DNA of 64,000 nucleotides from Echinometra lucunter (Eukaryota > Echinodermata > Echinoidea > Camarodonta > Echinometridae), in contig CM057165.1 of NCBI GenBank assembly GCA_029962745.1, positions 22,028,126-22,092,125 on the forward strand, read 5' to 3'. The notes below the pieces were generated by a model. The model searched no databases. It worked only from the letters and a program-made list of their open reading frames with translations, and had not been told where the DNA came from. This document shows positions 53,804-63,571 of this stretch, in pieces. A program made the position numbers and the translations under genes. Every line of letters starts with the position of its first letter. Positions within the stretch are counted from its first letter, which is position 1.

Positions 53804-56071
53804 TTATAGGCCTACGTCTAGACAATGGCGACTAGTCTTACCCATAATCACGTTAAAAATGTGTCGAAGTTCGGACGGATTGACCCCATATATCAGCATC
53901 ATACCTTTATAATGGCATACATTAGACGGCCGCTTGGGATGAACAAAGTGGTTGTCGTTATGCGGTCTGACTTCGAGCTTCGATGCCAGTATTCCAATGT
54001 AGGAGTCGTCCATGGCGATTGGGGTGACGCTTTCGAAGAGGGGAACCATCCGGTAGACGACGTCCGCGGACAGCAGGTACGTTGGTCCGCGCACCAACGT
54101 TGGGAAATACTCGTCCTTGAAGTCGTAGTAGGGAACGAAGTGTGGGTCGACTGGATCACGGATGGGATCGTCATTGCGGATGACCTTACCGGCATAGACG
54201 TTCGTTGCCTGATGCAAAGTGTTCTTAAGCCAAGACGTAAGAACCGGTGTGTTGACGAAGACGTGGGAACCTGTCTTAAAGACATAGGCGGGATGGCACT
54301 CGGGATTGGAAGTCTTAAGATCGTAGAGCCATTTCATTGTCATCATGACCTTTCTTGTTTCTTCCGCTTCGATATCCACAAAGTCTCCCTGCAGAATGTC
54401 ATCGTTGTTGGTGTTTTCCAGCTCCATCTCGGTGTTGGTGGTCTCACTTCCAATGGCAAAGACAACCCACCATGTCAGGTCTACTGTGCCGATGTGAGGA
54501 GCCTGAAAGAACTCCGGAGTACCCCACGTCTTACGGATAATCTTTCGGGCTTCGGTCTCGTGAGCCTGAGAGAGGACCATGATCAGAACAAAGGGTTTGG
54601 TAGGGCACAACCTGAGAGCTGGCTTTTGAAGAAGAGTCACCGGGAAGTTCTTTGGGCTAGGCTTAGGCTTCATGTCGGCGAAATCTTGGGGTTGCGGATT
54701 GATATGCTTGTAGGGTTTAAACTTTGGCAGCTTTGGTTTGTTTTTCGGGTTCATGTTATGCTCTGCAACGGCGCGGTAGTCGGGATCGACTTCAACTGGA
54801 ACCTGCAAAGGATAGTTCTTCTTTTGATTGGGTTGTTTTCCGAGAACGTCGGGGAATTTTCGAGCTATGTCATCCGGGTTTATATTCTTTAAGTTATCAT
54901 GCTGGTTGAAAATCAATCCATTATCTGGACCAATTGGTAGTACTTTGGGTGGACCTTTATCATTAGATTTCATTCCAGATTTGTAGTGCTGCACTACCTT
55001 TCTGGGATTGTCCACTCTATCTGCTAAACCACTGTCGTAATCGTATACATTGCCATGTCGATTCCTATGTTGACCATCGGCGTTAAATACCTGCCGATGA
55101 CCTCTTTCTTCTCTTTCCCTGTCATCATAAATCTCATCCTCTTCCTCTTCATCCTGATAAAAACTGTCGTGTTTTTGGAACACACGATTATTGCTTGGCA
55201 CTTGCTCCCCTTTAACAGGCTTTCTGATTTCTGATCGTTGTTCATGTCGCGGGTAATCGTTCAATTCGCCACCACTCCTACCCCTTGGTTGATATCGCTG
55301 TTCGTTGCTTGAAAGGTGTTCCTCTCTTTCTCTTTGCTGAACTCGCATTTGGTCGTCTCTTTTTGGCGGTTCATGAAATTCATGAAATTTGCCATCACCT
55401 CTATTTTGTGGTTGTAATCGATGATCATTACGCTGAACGTGCTCCTCTTTGGGTGGCAGTTTCACCCGAATTTGATCACCGCTTTTCGGCGGATTGTGCA
55501 ATTCGCCATCACCCAAACCTTGTTGTCGAAGTCGATTGTTATTAAGTGGAACTTGTTCCTCTTTTACTGGCTGCTTAACATGAATCTGGTCCTCTCTTTT
55601 CGGCGGATCGTTCAATTTACCATCATCTCTTCCTTGGGGGTGGAATCGATCTTGCTCCTGTCTAACTGGATTTTTAACTTCCATCCGGTTTCCTCCCTCC
55701 TGCAGATCGTTGACGCCACCACTATCACCCCTACCATCAAACTCATCCACCTCTACACGTCTATTCAGGCCATCAAATTTCGGGTTCCTGTCCTCGGAAT
55801 TGCCCTGTTTCGCCTCCTCACCTTTCTCCATCTCGTTCAACCCTCCTCCATTGTTACCCCTCCAGTATACTAGATAATAAATACAAAACGTCACCAAGGC
55901 AACAGAGACGCTAAACATCAGTCCATTGCATTTTAAGCCGCGTATCTTACTCCTGTAAAAGTGTGAGGATCGGAATCCTATCTTTGGTTTGTCCTTCTCA
56001 TACATGGTGTCCAACTGTCCTCCCGTTGGATGCTGTGCACGCGAATGCAAATTTGACGTGCCGCTATTCAT
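53804..56071 (-). CDS. GT31 family (beta-1,3-galactosyltransferase-like) type II membrane protein, altered DxD
   Basis: Single-exon 755-residue protein. A short basic cytoplasmic tail is followed by one hydrophobic segment at 50-70 (LMFSVSVALVTFCIYYLVYW), the layout of a Golgi type II glycosyltransferase. The stem, 75-485, is long, charged and proline-rich and contains about five ~38-residue repeats (113-300; unit like GxGDGELNDPPKRxDQIRVK followed by KEEHV). The catalytic region (489-755) has ARKIIRKTWG (508-517), VVFAIG, DDILQGDFVDIEAEETRK, NPECHPAYVFKT, YFPTLVRGPTYLLSADVV and MDDSYIG (687-693), matching GT31 blocks. At the metal/UDP-binding DxD position (normally DDD before VFVN) it reads GSH (601-603). 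GT31 enzymes transfer galactose or GlcNAc in beta-1,3 linkage; with DxD gone, activity is doubtful. An intact 755-codon frame argues against a pseudogene. Confidence 0.9.
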   Translation of the reverse strand: MNSGTSNLHSRAQHPTGGQLDTMYEKDKPKIGFRSSHFYRSKIRGLKCNGLMFSVSVALVTFCIYYLVYWRGNNGGGLNEMEKGEEAKQGNSEDRNPKFDGLNRRVEVDEFDGRGDSGGVNDLQEGGNRMEVKNPVRQEQDRFHPQGRDDGKLNDPPKREDQIHVKQPVKEEQVPLNNNRLRQQGLGDGELHNPPKSGDQIRVKLPPKEEHVQRNDHRLQPQNRGDGKFHEFHEPPKRDDQMRVQQREREEHLSSNEQRYQPRGRSGGELNDYPRHEQRSEIRKPVKGEQVPSNNRVFQKHDSFYQDEEEEDEIYDDREREERGHRQVFNADGQHRNRHGNVYDYDSGLADRVDNPRKVVQHYKSGMKSNDKGPPKVLPIGPDNGLIFNQHDNLKNINPDDIARKFPDVLGKQPNQKKNYPLQVPVEVDPDYRAVAEHNMNPKNKPKLPKFKPYKHINPQPQDFADMKPKPSPKNFPVTLLQKPALRLCPTKPFVLIMVLSQAHETEARKIIRKTWGTPEFFQAPHIGTVDLTWWVVFAIGSETTNTEMELENTNNDDILQGDFVDIEAEETRKVMMTMKWLYDLKTSNPECHPAYVFKTGSHVFVNTPVLTSWLKNTLHQATNVYAGKVIRNDDPIRDPVDPHFVPYYDFKDEYFPTLVRGPTYLLSADVVYRMVPLFESVTPIAMDDSYIGILASKLEVRPHNDNHFVHPKRPSNVCHYKGMMLIYGVNPSELRHIFNVIMGKTSRHCLDVGL

Positions 56072-56580
56072 TTGGTGGACTTTAGTTCAAATCAGTTGCC
56101 AAATTTGAAGTTTAAAAGTATTTTCTTCTGTGACCAACGTTTACGCACAGAACTACTTGTGCTATTTTCAGCAAACTCCTTTCGTTTCTTGATATAAAGT
56201 GACGCAAGAAGCTCCACGTCGAGGTGACATACAACATTTCAGTCTTGCGTGATATTTACTTTGTATGATAATCTCACCATTGGAGAGAATTTTCCTTCAC
56301 TGATGATGTGGTTGTTTATTGATAGCAACTGACGGCATGTGTATGCATTGGTTAAAGAGCAACTGAGATTCAGACACGTGTCATTAAACTCGACATCTGG
56401 TCTAGCTATATGACACGCTCGTCTCCGTCATGACCCCTGCCACACCACTAAACCGAAGTCATATCGATTCCAACCCGCCCAATTTTTGGATATTCGTTGT
56501 AATGTAATGTTTTTTGAGCGTGTTATCTGTCCTATATCGATCTCAGTGTGTCTGGTGTATTATAGTTTCACATAATTACC
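56072..56580. promoter_or_regulatory. Upstream region of the GT31 gene
   Basis: About 500 bp without coding or repeats before the GT31 start codon (minus sense). A CCAAT box is present on the minus strand at about 56347-56351 (ACCAATGC). No clear TATA box. Confidence 0.25.
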
Positions 56581-56609
56581 CTATATGGAATTGAGGCGTC
56601 ACAGGAACA

Positions 56610-56945
56610 TTTTGAAAAGGGGGGGGGGGGGGGCTTTTTCTTCTCCGTTCCTTGAAAGATTTGAACGACCGAGGAATTTCAGTTTTGCCTACATGTTAAA
56701 AGATTTTCGCCGAAGTTCTGGGGAAAATGATTTTTCCAAGAAATTCAATGTTAAAATCTTTCAAGGAAGGGAGAAGATGATTGCTAATGAAAAGAAAAAA
56801 AGAAAAGAAATATGAAAAATACCAGAAACACTGACGTTAAACACAATTTGCAAGCTCGACTTTGGACAAAGGGAGGGGCAGAGACCGGTAATGGATTTAA
56901 GGGGGTCCAACCAGCCAAATGCCCCCCCCCCCCTTATCGTAGTGC
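56610..56945. repeat. Poly-G/poly-C bordered repeat
   Basis: G-run at 56619-56633 and C-run at 56922-56934, with TTTTGAAAAG near the left and GGGGGTCCAACCAGCCAAAT at the right. It resembles the C/G-rich MITE-like blocks elsewhere in the window, but paired ends could not be identified. Confidence 0.3.
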
Positions 56946-57151
56946 CGTCAGAGCAGTCTTCCGATTGTCTACAATATTTCAAGCCGATTTGGCCTTTACT
57001 CCTGCTAAAATGGCTTACAGCTAATCAAAAATTAGATTTTTAGTATTCCTGTCATTTTTCAGAACCTCATTTAAAATAATTTCATTTGTTCATATTTTTA
57101 CATTTAAATGCAAAATGCGATTTCATAAAAAATCGGGTCGCGGTCGGATCG

Positions 57152-57944
57152 TATAGACCAATTTCACCTCCGGTTTATGTATTTGGCCCTCTGTCGGCGA
57201 CGCCATTGCTGCGGTGGGCAAGCGCGCTGACCGCGATTGGCTCTGTGTGCAAAATGAATGTAAGATATGAGATATGCCCCGATATTGTTCCATTTTCTTT
57301 ATTCTAGATCACTAAAATAAAGCATGGATACATGGATAGATGAGGTAAGACAATGGTCATATCTGACGGATGAAGGTATGATGTATTTTTGTACTTTCGA
57401 TGGTTTTTCAACTTAGTTTTGTCAGTAAAAGTTCGATTGCAGCATAGAAGCCGTAGTAAACGGGAGCCCTAAATCTTACCCTGTTTACAAAGTCATGTTT
57501 TCACTCATTAAATTTTACGCCAGAGTACATAATGATAATGTTTCTTGACTTCAAAGTCCTTTCTGTTGATGTTTTTACCCACTGGCGACGAATTCCTTCA
57601 CATTGCTTACGGAAACCTGTGTAGGGAGTACGGCTTCTCACACAAACAAGCTTCATGACTCAAAAGCGAGTGAATTTCGCACTCACTTAGCTTCCAATTT
57701 TTAAACTTTCTCTAATTCTTGTGGCATTTGAGCATAGCGCAGCTGCCACCTGAACTTCCCTGATAATTTATCATTGCAAATATTAAAATAAATCTGCATA
57801 TACCTGTCAAAATAGACAAAAAATCGAACGAATGTACATAACGCGCTATTGACTTGTGTACTATAAAAGTTGGAGCGCCCACCGCAGTATGTCGAACTGT
57901 GTCGAACAGTCTGGTGCCCTCTTGCGTTGTGAAATTGGTCTATA
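57152..57944. mobile_element. Element with TATAGACCAATTTCAC inverted ends, ~790 bp
   Basis: TATAGACCAATTTCACCTCC at the left and GTGAAATTGGTCTATA at the right are perfect 16-bp inverted ends. A second inverted pair, CTGCGGTGGGC (about 57211) and GCCCACCGCAG (about 57877), lies inside each. No transposase frame is visible. Non-autonomous DNA element, superfamily not decided. Confidence 0.75.
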
Positions 57945-57964
57945 TGTGCGACTGGCTTTAGAAG

Positions 57965-58030
57965 CTCCCCCCCCCCCTCTCCCTGGCAGAGGCTCCCTTC
58001 CCTCTACATGGGCACTCAAACAAGCCTTCG
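57965..58030 (+). other. C-run rich spacer
   Basis: CTCCCCCCCCCCTCTCCCTG followed by unique sequence. The Ser/Leu frames here are compositional. Confidence 0.3.
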
Positions 58031-58157
58031 GTAGTACTGGATTAACTAAGCAAGAAACCATGAAGAAGCAAAATTCGAGAGTTCTAAAAAATGCATTAAA
58101 AATAAGTGAATAGAGAAAGAAAAGAAGCCAGAAGGAAGAAGAAGGGTAAGATAAGAT

Positions 58158-58292
58158 TGAGAAGAAGAAGAAGAAGAAGAAGAAGAAGAAGAAGAAGAAG
58201 AAGAAGAAGAAGAAGAAGAAGAAGAGAAGAAGAAGAAAAAGAAAAAGAAGAAGAAGAGAAGAAGAAGAAGAAGAAGAAGAAGAAGAAGAAGC
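58158..58292 (+). repeat. AAG trinucleotide array
   Basis: About 40 AAG units with three interruptions. Arg-, Lys/Glu- and Leu/Phe-rich frames on both strands derive from it. Confidence 0.95.
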
Positions 58293-58379
58293 AGAAGGAG
58301 CTAAGAAAGAAAGTTTTAAAAAGTAGAGTGGAGATAAGGGGGAGAAAGATAACGATTGAGAAGTAGCGACAGAAAAATA

Positions 58380-58583
58380 CAGAGAAAGGGGGGGAGAAAG
58401 GTGAGAGGGATAGAGCAAGAGAGTCAGAGGTACAAGAGCGGGTGGAAGAGAGAGAGAAAGTGTGTAGGGTAACATGAAATAGAGAGAGAGTGCAAGCGAG
58501 AGAAAGAGAGAAAGACAACAAAGGCAGAGATAAAGACATAGAGAAACAGAGAGAGATAGATAGATGGATAGATAGATAGAGAT

Positions 58584-58622
<39 letters not shown>

Positions 58623-58675
58623 AAGAAAGATGACGGAAGCAAATATAAAGAGACAGAGAGAGAGGGAGAGAGGGG
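58380..58675 (+). repeat. GA-rich tract with GATA units
   Basis: GAGAGA and GAAAGA blocks, with GATAGATAGATGGATAGATA near 58555. Confidence 0.9.
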
Positions 58676-58984
58676 GAATCCACGTGAATGTAATCATTAC
58701 AATCGACAATAGAAATAGTGATATTCTGTCGTGATATAACAGCTGGATATCCCACTAAATACATCGCTTTCACTAGCCTTTTTTTTCTTCACTTGCCTTT
58801 TTTATTCACTTGTCTTTTTTTTTAGATGCTATGTATGTTATTAGCATGAACCATAAAGTATGATATTATTCTGAAAACAGTTTTGCTCTGAAGCATCGTA
58901 TATTAGTTTACTTCGTGATAGAAGTTTTCTGAAAAGATCAATTATTGAAAGTAGACCAAGCAGCAACAGTTCAGAAAATACAGG

Positions 58985-59352
58985 GATGGGCGAAAATTAA
59001 CTTAAAAGAGAATGAAACTTTGGGTAAAATCAATTTCAGTGAAAAAGAGAAGCAATCTTAAAACGTTCAATCAAAATGGATTACGAAATGAGAAAGTTAT
59101 GAAAGTTTGAAAAGTCTCAATCTACTTTCTATGGTGATCTTCAAAGTGGCAATGTTGCTTCAAAATGGCATGTTTAGAAGGACAACTCTCAATATGCTTT
59201 GTACACAAAATGTCATAGTTTCCTCTTCTCTCAAGGTACAGCTTGTCTCTTTCTTAGCTCGAGATATGGGGAAAATGTATTTGACAAGGTGAACATAGAG
59301 TCAAGCAGCATCTTTAGAGATAATGGATCAAATCTGAAAGTTTTTTTTTACC
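58985..59352 (+). mobile_element. MITE family C, copy 2 (ends lost)
   Basis: TCTATGGTGATCTTCAAAGT, GGCAATGTTGCTTCAAAATG, GGACAACTCTC and CAGCTTGTCTCTTTCTTAGC match 9303-9696. The AAAGGAAACC-type ends have diverged away. Confidence 0.7.
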
Positions 59353-60040
59353 CAGTGATGTAGAAAATTATCTACTTTTTGAAGGCAAAGTACTGAAAAT
59401 CCGCCGTGCCGCTTTTTGCGGGACACCCGGTATAAGATGATGCAGGGGTTCTTTGGTGTCCTGTCAACGAAATTTGGAGTGAAAGAACACCAAACACATG
59501 CTTATTACCTTTTACGAAAGGTATTTTCTTGCTTATAAGCAGAGGTGGACTAGCTATGAGGAGCTTAGGGAGTTTGGAGAGTTTTCGCCACGGGCCGATC
59601 GACATTTTGGCTTGAGGACCGGTAGATTTTTGGTTTGAGGTCGATACATGTTGAGGGGCCGGTCCCATGAAAGTTCCCCATTCGAATTTCATTCTAAGCC
59701 ACTCCTAATTATCAGGGAATTTTAGTGTACAGGCGCCAAAATGTCTTCATGACCCCCCCCCCCTTTCCCCCCGTCTCTCCCTACGTACCTACCCTCCTCC
59801 CTCTCTCTTTCTTGTCTTGTCTTGTCTTTCCACTGATGTTCATTATCAATGTGTTGATCATCATGACTGGCACTAAGGATGTACACCAAGCTTGCCCTTT
59901 CTTACATTGTCCCACAGTTCTGCTAAATTATTTACCACTTAAATACACACATAATTATATGCATAAACCCGGTTATTGTCTCGCTAGTGAAATTTAGAAT
60001 AAAACTCCTCCCCTCAGCAGCCAAGTGAACTATGCAATCT
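59353..60040. other. No supported gene
   Basis: Unique sequence with a C-run at 59754 and CTTGTCTTGTCTTGTC. A minus-strand frame of 106 codons (59692-59372) has no recognisable domain. The block around 59402-59435 (CCGCTTTTTGCGGGACACCC) is a short imperfect hairpin. Confidence 0.35.
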
Positions 60041-60050
60041 CTCTCAGTAC

Positions 60051-60145
60051 CTGCTTCATGAGTTCTTGAGAACTGGCAGCTGGATTATACAGCGTTGTGT
60101 AAGCGAAATCCAAAGGTTTTCTTTGAAGGTTCCTCTTCCACCTCC
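60051..60145 (-). other. Possible orphan internal exon
   Basis: On the minus strand, AG (of AACCAG) precedes an open stretch reading GRWKRNLQRKPLDFAYTTLY then NPAASSQELMKQ, ending CAG|GTACTG. The peptide looks protein-like and both splice sites are possible, but there is no adjoining exon and no recognised family. Confidence 0.3.
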
Positions 60146-60279
60146 CTGGTTAAACTGCAGGAAAGAAAAAAAATACGCGATTAATAAAATGAAAGCTTCA
60201 GCACAGTTGGATGAATAATCTTGATAAACATGACTGTATTTCTGTCACAGCGCGATTTCTGTCAACTACCCTCAAAATG

Positions 60280-60308
60280 ACCACACACACACACACACAC
60301 CCACACAC
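60280..60308 (+). repeat. CA dinucleotide microsatellite
   Basis: About 14 CA units with one CCA. Confidence 0.85.
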
Positions 60309-60309
60309 A

Positions 60310-60980
60310 AATCTATTAGGCACATTTTATCGCTGATTTGAATGTTCGTGTAAAGGGGGACTTGTAATAACATATTATCATATTATGGGATGGGTAACAT
60401 ATCTGGAGCACAACGTTAATGGATAAAAAAAATTCCTAGGAAAAAATTGAATATCAATCATGCATGATCATGATGATATTCTAGTGTTCAACAAAATATG
60501 AAAGGACTGTTCCCTTTGACTTCACAATGGAATCACTACTTCCAATTTCACATAATCTGATGATTATCTACACCTGTATGTAAATTCATCGATCTCAGCT
60601 AGTAGGCCTTCACAACCTTTGTTTGCCATTCACCTTTGTAAATTTTCATCCTGTCCGGTTTATTTCTTCGGGTTTATCACAACTCATCGAGTTGAAATGA
60701 TTTAGATCATGATAGCCTCGCTATCACAGCATTACATACAGTAGGTTACTCCATCCATGGAGGTGCCGTGCAGGCGGTGCAGCGTCATCTCAACATGTTT
60801 GATGCATACCGCCCCCTTGAGTTTAATGTAAGTTTGTGTTGCGTAAAAAGTGCATGATTGTATTTTGACAATGTGACATATGATATTTGAAAGAAGTCCA
60901 AAGATATCCATTTGAACATCTTATTCTCAAGGCATTTGATGGGAACTGGTATTATGGAGGAGGGGGAATAAGCATAATCC
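60310..60980. other. No gene seen
   Basis: Unique AT-rich sequence without supported features. Confidence 0.4.
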
Positions 60981-60984
60981 TTCG

Positions 60985-61145
60985 TTAGTCCCCCCCCCCC
61001 CCCCCTCTCTCTCTCTCTCTCTCTGTCCCTCCTACTCTCCCCCTCTTTCCCCCGGGCCCCTGTTAGTCTTCCCTTTTTTGGTCGATTCGATCTTTCATTT
61101 TTACTCTTTTTTTTGGCATTCCATTGGGGGGGGGGGGGGGGGGGA
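60985..61145. repeat. Element bordered by a C-run and an 18-base G-run
   Basis: C-run and CTCTCTCT at 60990-61023, CCCCCGGGCCCC at 61051, and G-run at 61126-61144 flanked by CCATTG. The G-run is a G-quadruplex candidate. Lys/Arg/Glu frames over it are artefacts. Confidence 0.5.
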
Positions 61146-61504
61146 GTAGCGAGCATATGCCCAGGTGAATCGGTACCCCAATTTATTATTGCACATGATA
61201 TGTCCTCTGTAGTTTTGTGTCTTGGTCAGCATTTTCTTTTTTTTTTTAAACAATTAAGCTATTCTTTCCATTATTTAATCCAAATTTACTGAGACATTAA
61301 TTAGTTTTACATGTACATAGTCATACAATTTCTATAATTCTCATAATATTTTCATAGTTTATTTCACATAAAATCCACGTATATCGATTACTTGAGCTTT
61401 AAATAAAAATAGTACCAAAATTTTCCCTGTCAAAACTAAATACGTTCAAAAACACTGAGTTTCATAGTCAAAATTAAATTTGACTTTCAGTTTTGCCGTT
61501 TTCT

Positions 61505-61531
61505 TATACTAATAATAATGATAATAATAGC

Positions 61532-61608
<77 letters not shown>

Positions 61609-61643
61609 TAATAATGATGATGATGCTAATAATAATAATAATA

Positions 61644-61726
<83 letters not shown>

Positions 61727-61790
61727 AATGATGATGATAATAATAATGATAATAATAATAATGATAATAATAACAGTAATAATAATATCG
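61505..61790 (-). repeat. AAT trinucleotide array at a LINE 3' end
   Basis: Over 90 AAT triplets with GAT interruptions (reading ATT/ATC on the LINE sense strand). It abuts the LINE 3' UTR exactly as at 16377-16541. Poly-Asn and poly-Ile frames are artefacts. Confidence 0.95.
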
Positions 61791-62270
61791 ATGCTTATAT
61801 TGCGCCGGTATCCGCTAGATCCTGACGCTCATGGCGCTCAACAAATTACACATGACGATGGAGAAAAATACATATTGGAAAATAAATTCTTAGACTACAA
61901 ATATAAGTAAGGAGAGAATAATCTGAAACTGAGGTACATACATGTACAAATCAACATGATAATTCAAGGAAATGCTAGCTGTAAAAAAAATAAGAGAATC
62001 CATTCAAAAAGAGATGAGATTTGAGGGCAGCTTTGAAGTCACTGAGGGCTGATAGCGTACGTATTTCAAGAGGGAGCCTATTCCAAAGATGAGGGCCAGA
62101 GTGAGAGAAGGCTCTATCCCCCCAAGAGATCCGTGTCTTGGGGATTACCAAAAGGGAAGATTGAGAAGAACGTAGGTGTCTTGTAGGCTTGTACTCAGTT
62201 ATCAAATTCATATTGTAGGAGGTAGCAGAGTCATGAAGGGAACGGAATACTAGTAATAACATCATCTTTT
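61791..62270 (-). pseudogene. 5'-truncated LINE: C-terminal coding remnant and 3' UTR
   Basis: Minus-strand 62265-61975 encodes RSLHDSATSYNMNLITEYKP, TRHLRSSQSSLLVIPKTR, SWGDRAFSHSGPHLWNRLPL and ALKSHLF, the C-terminus of a CR1/L2/Rex-type reverse transcriptase polyprotein. It is followed by a ~170-bp 3' UTR containing GAGCGCCATGAGCGTCAGGA and the ATT tail. The homology with 15102-15262 ends at about 62270, so the copy is 5'-truncated, as is usual for LINE insertions. Confidence 0.85.
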
Positions 62271-62426
62271 TAGAAAAAGAATTCTTTAGATTATCCTTGT
62301 ATGATCATTCACTGACCTCTTCTCGCCGTTTCTTCTAATTTCCTAAAACTTGGCACCTGTACACTTCACAGGCTAATGGTAATACAAACATAGGCGTCAA
62401 CGGAATAACAAAAACAAGATAGAGAT

Positions 62427-62431
62427 AGAGG

Positions 62432-62483
<52 letters not shown>

Positions 62484-62505
62484 GAGGGAGGGAGGAGAGA
62501 GAGAG

Positions 62506-62545
<40 letters not shown>
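62427..62545 (+). repeat. GA dinucleotide microsatellite
   Basis: About 55 GA units with GGGAGGGAGG interruptions; Leu/Ser-rich opposite-strand frames are artefacts. Confidence 0.95.
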
Positions 62546-62547
<2 letters not shown>

Positions 62548-62574
62548 GGAAGGTGAAAAAACCCAAACATGAAA

Positions 62575-63063
62575 AATATTCTGAAATACATGCACCCACG
62601 ATTAACGAGGAGATCGGGGCTTATTCTTTTGCAAAATTATCGTACAGACTACAAATGGACCTTTTCGTCACTCCACCCATTTGAAGCGTTCATGTCCTTG
62701 GAAGGTTATTATACCAACGCAGGCGGCACCCCTCCTTTTGTTATGCGATGTCAAAAATGCAGGTTTGTTTACCCCTAAATCCTTACGAGTATTCTCAACA
62801 ATACCCCATATAGCCGCCACACCCTACCCCGTGCAAACCCGCCAGATTACAAAAGCAATCGCAAACTATTTAGCATACTATCTGCATAAATTTATGCCCA
62901 GTAGCCGATTACCTTACAACGAGATTCGCAATATCTTTAACTCTTCTATTGTCGCCTAAGAAAGGAAGTCAAACAGAGCTCAAATGAGGATATGGATAAA
63001 AGCGTTGGCAGAATATTAAGCATGATCGGTCATGGCCTAAGAACTTTTAAGGGTAGCATGTAA
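62575..63063 (+). pseudogene. Orphan coding-like block split over three frames
   Basis: Three consecutive plus-strand frames look protein-like. The first ends at 62778: WTFSSLHPFEAFMSLEGYYT then NAGGTPPFVMRCQKCRFVYP (a CxxC pair). The second ends at 62959 and includes SLRVFSTIPHIAATPYPVQT, RQITKAIANYLAYYLHKFMP and NEIRNIF. The third ends at 63063: EVKQSSNEDMDKSVGRILSM then IGHGLRTFKGSM. Each begins where the previous one stops, as if a longer gene had picked up frameshifts or short introns. I do not recognise the family. The base composition (C- and A-rich third positions) differs from the neighbours. Host exon cluster, viral-like insertion or transferred gene are all possible. Confidence 0.35.
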
Positions 63064-63261
63064 ACTCTGATTTTATTTTGTTGTGCATTAAAAGAAATTA
63101 AAAGAAATTGTTAGATTCTGCGGAAATGGGGGGATCTATTAAAAAGCATTGCTTGTAGTTTGTGGATCCCCCAGAAAAATCAAATTGTTTAAAATTGTTC
63201 CTTCGAAGACTTGGAAAACACGAAACAATAACAGAACTGCTGAGGCATACACATAAAAATA

Positions 63262-63294
63262 AACAAACAAACAAACAAACAAACAAACAAACAC
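63262..63294 (+). repeat. CAAA tetranucleotide microsatellite
   Basis: About eight CAAA units. Confidence 0.85.
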
Positions 63295-63483
63295 GAGACG
63301 AGCTTTTGAGGTCACTGCATATTGTTTTTTTTTTTTTTTTAAAGCTTGTAAAAGCAAATCCAATATATTCTATTATTTTCATATCATTCTGTTATATTAT
63401 GATTGTTATAATATTAGGATTGCTTTTATATTCATCATTATCTTATATAAGTTAATAATATGTATTTATTCTTGTGAATGTTG

Positions 63484-63571
63484 CCATACATGTCCAGGTC
63501 GGGGGGGGGGGGAGCCTGCGGGCTATAGTTAGTTTTACTTTTTTTTCCCAGGCAACCTGGACATGTAATGT
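63484..63571. repeat. Short foldback with ACATGTCCAGGT arms
   Basis: ATACATGTCCAGGTCGGGGG and CAACCTGGACATGTAAT are inverted about a loop containing the G-run and a T-run. About 88 bp, MITE-like. Confidence 0.65.

Noticed and set aside
53825..54892. 355-codon plus-strand frame
   Set aside because: It is the antisense shadow of the GT31 gene; the minus-strand protein carries all the recognisable motifs.
55395..55735. RGD integrin-binding motifs in the GT31 stem (GRGDS near residue 113, NRGDG near 223)
   Set aside because: They fall within the charged stem repeats of a predicted Golgi membrane protein, so a cell-adhesion role is not supported; GxGDG is simply part of the repeat unit.
57861..58773. 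Minus-strand frames of 225-282 codons rich in Ser, Leu and Phe
   Set aside because: They are translations of the AAG and GA microsatellites.
61493..61910. Poly-Asn and poly-Ile frames
   Set aside because: They are translations of the AAT array at the LINE tail.
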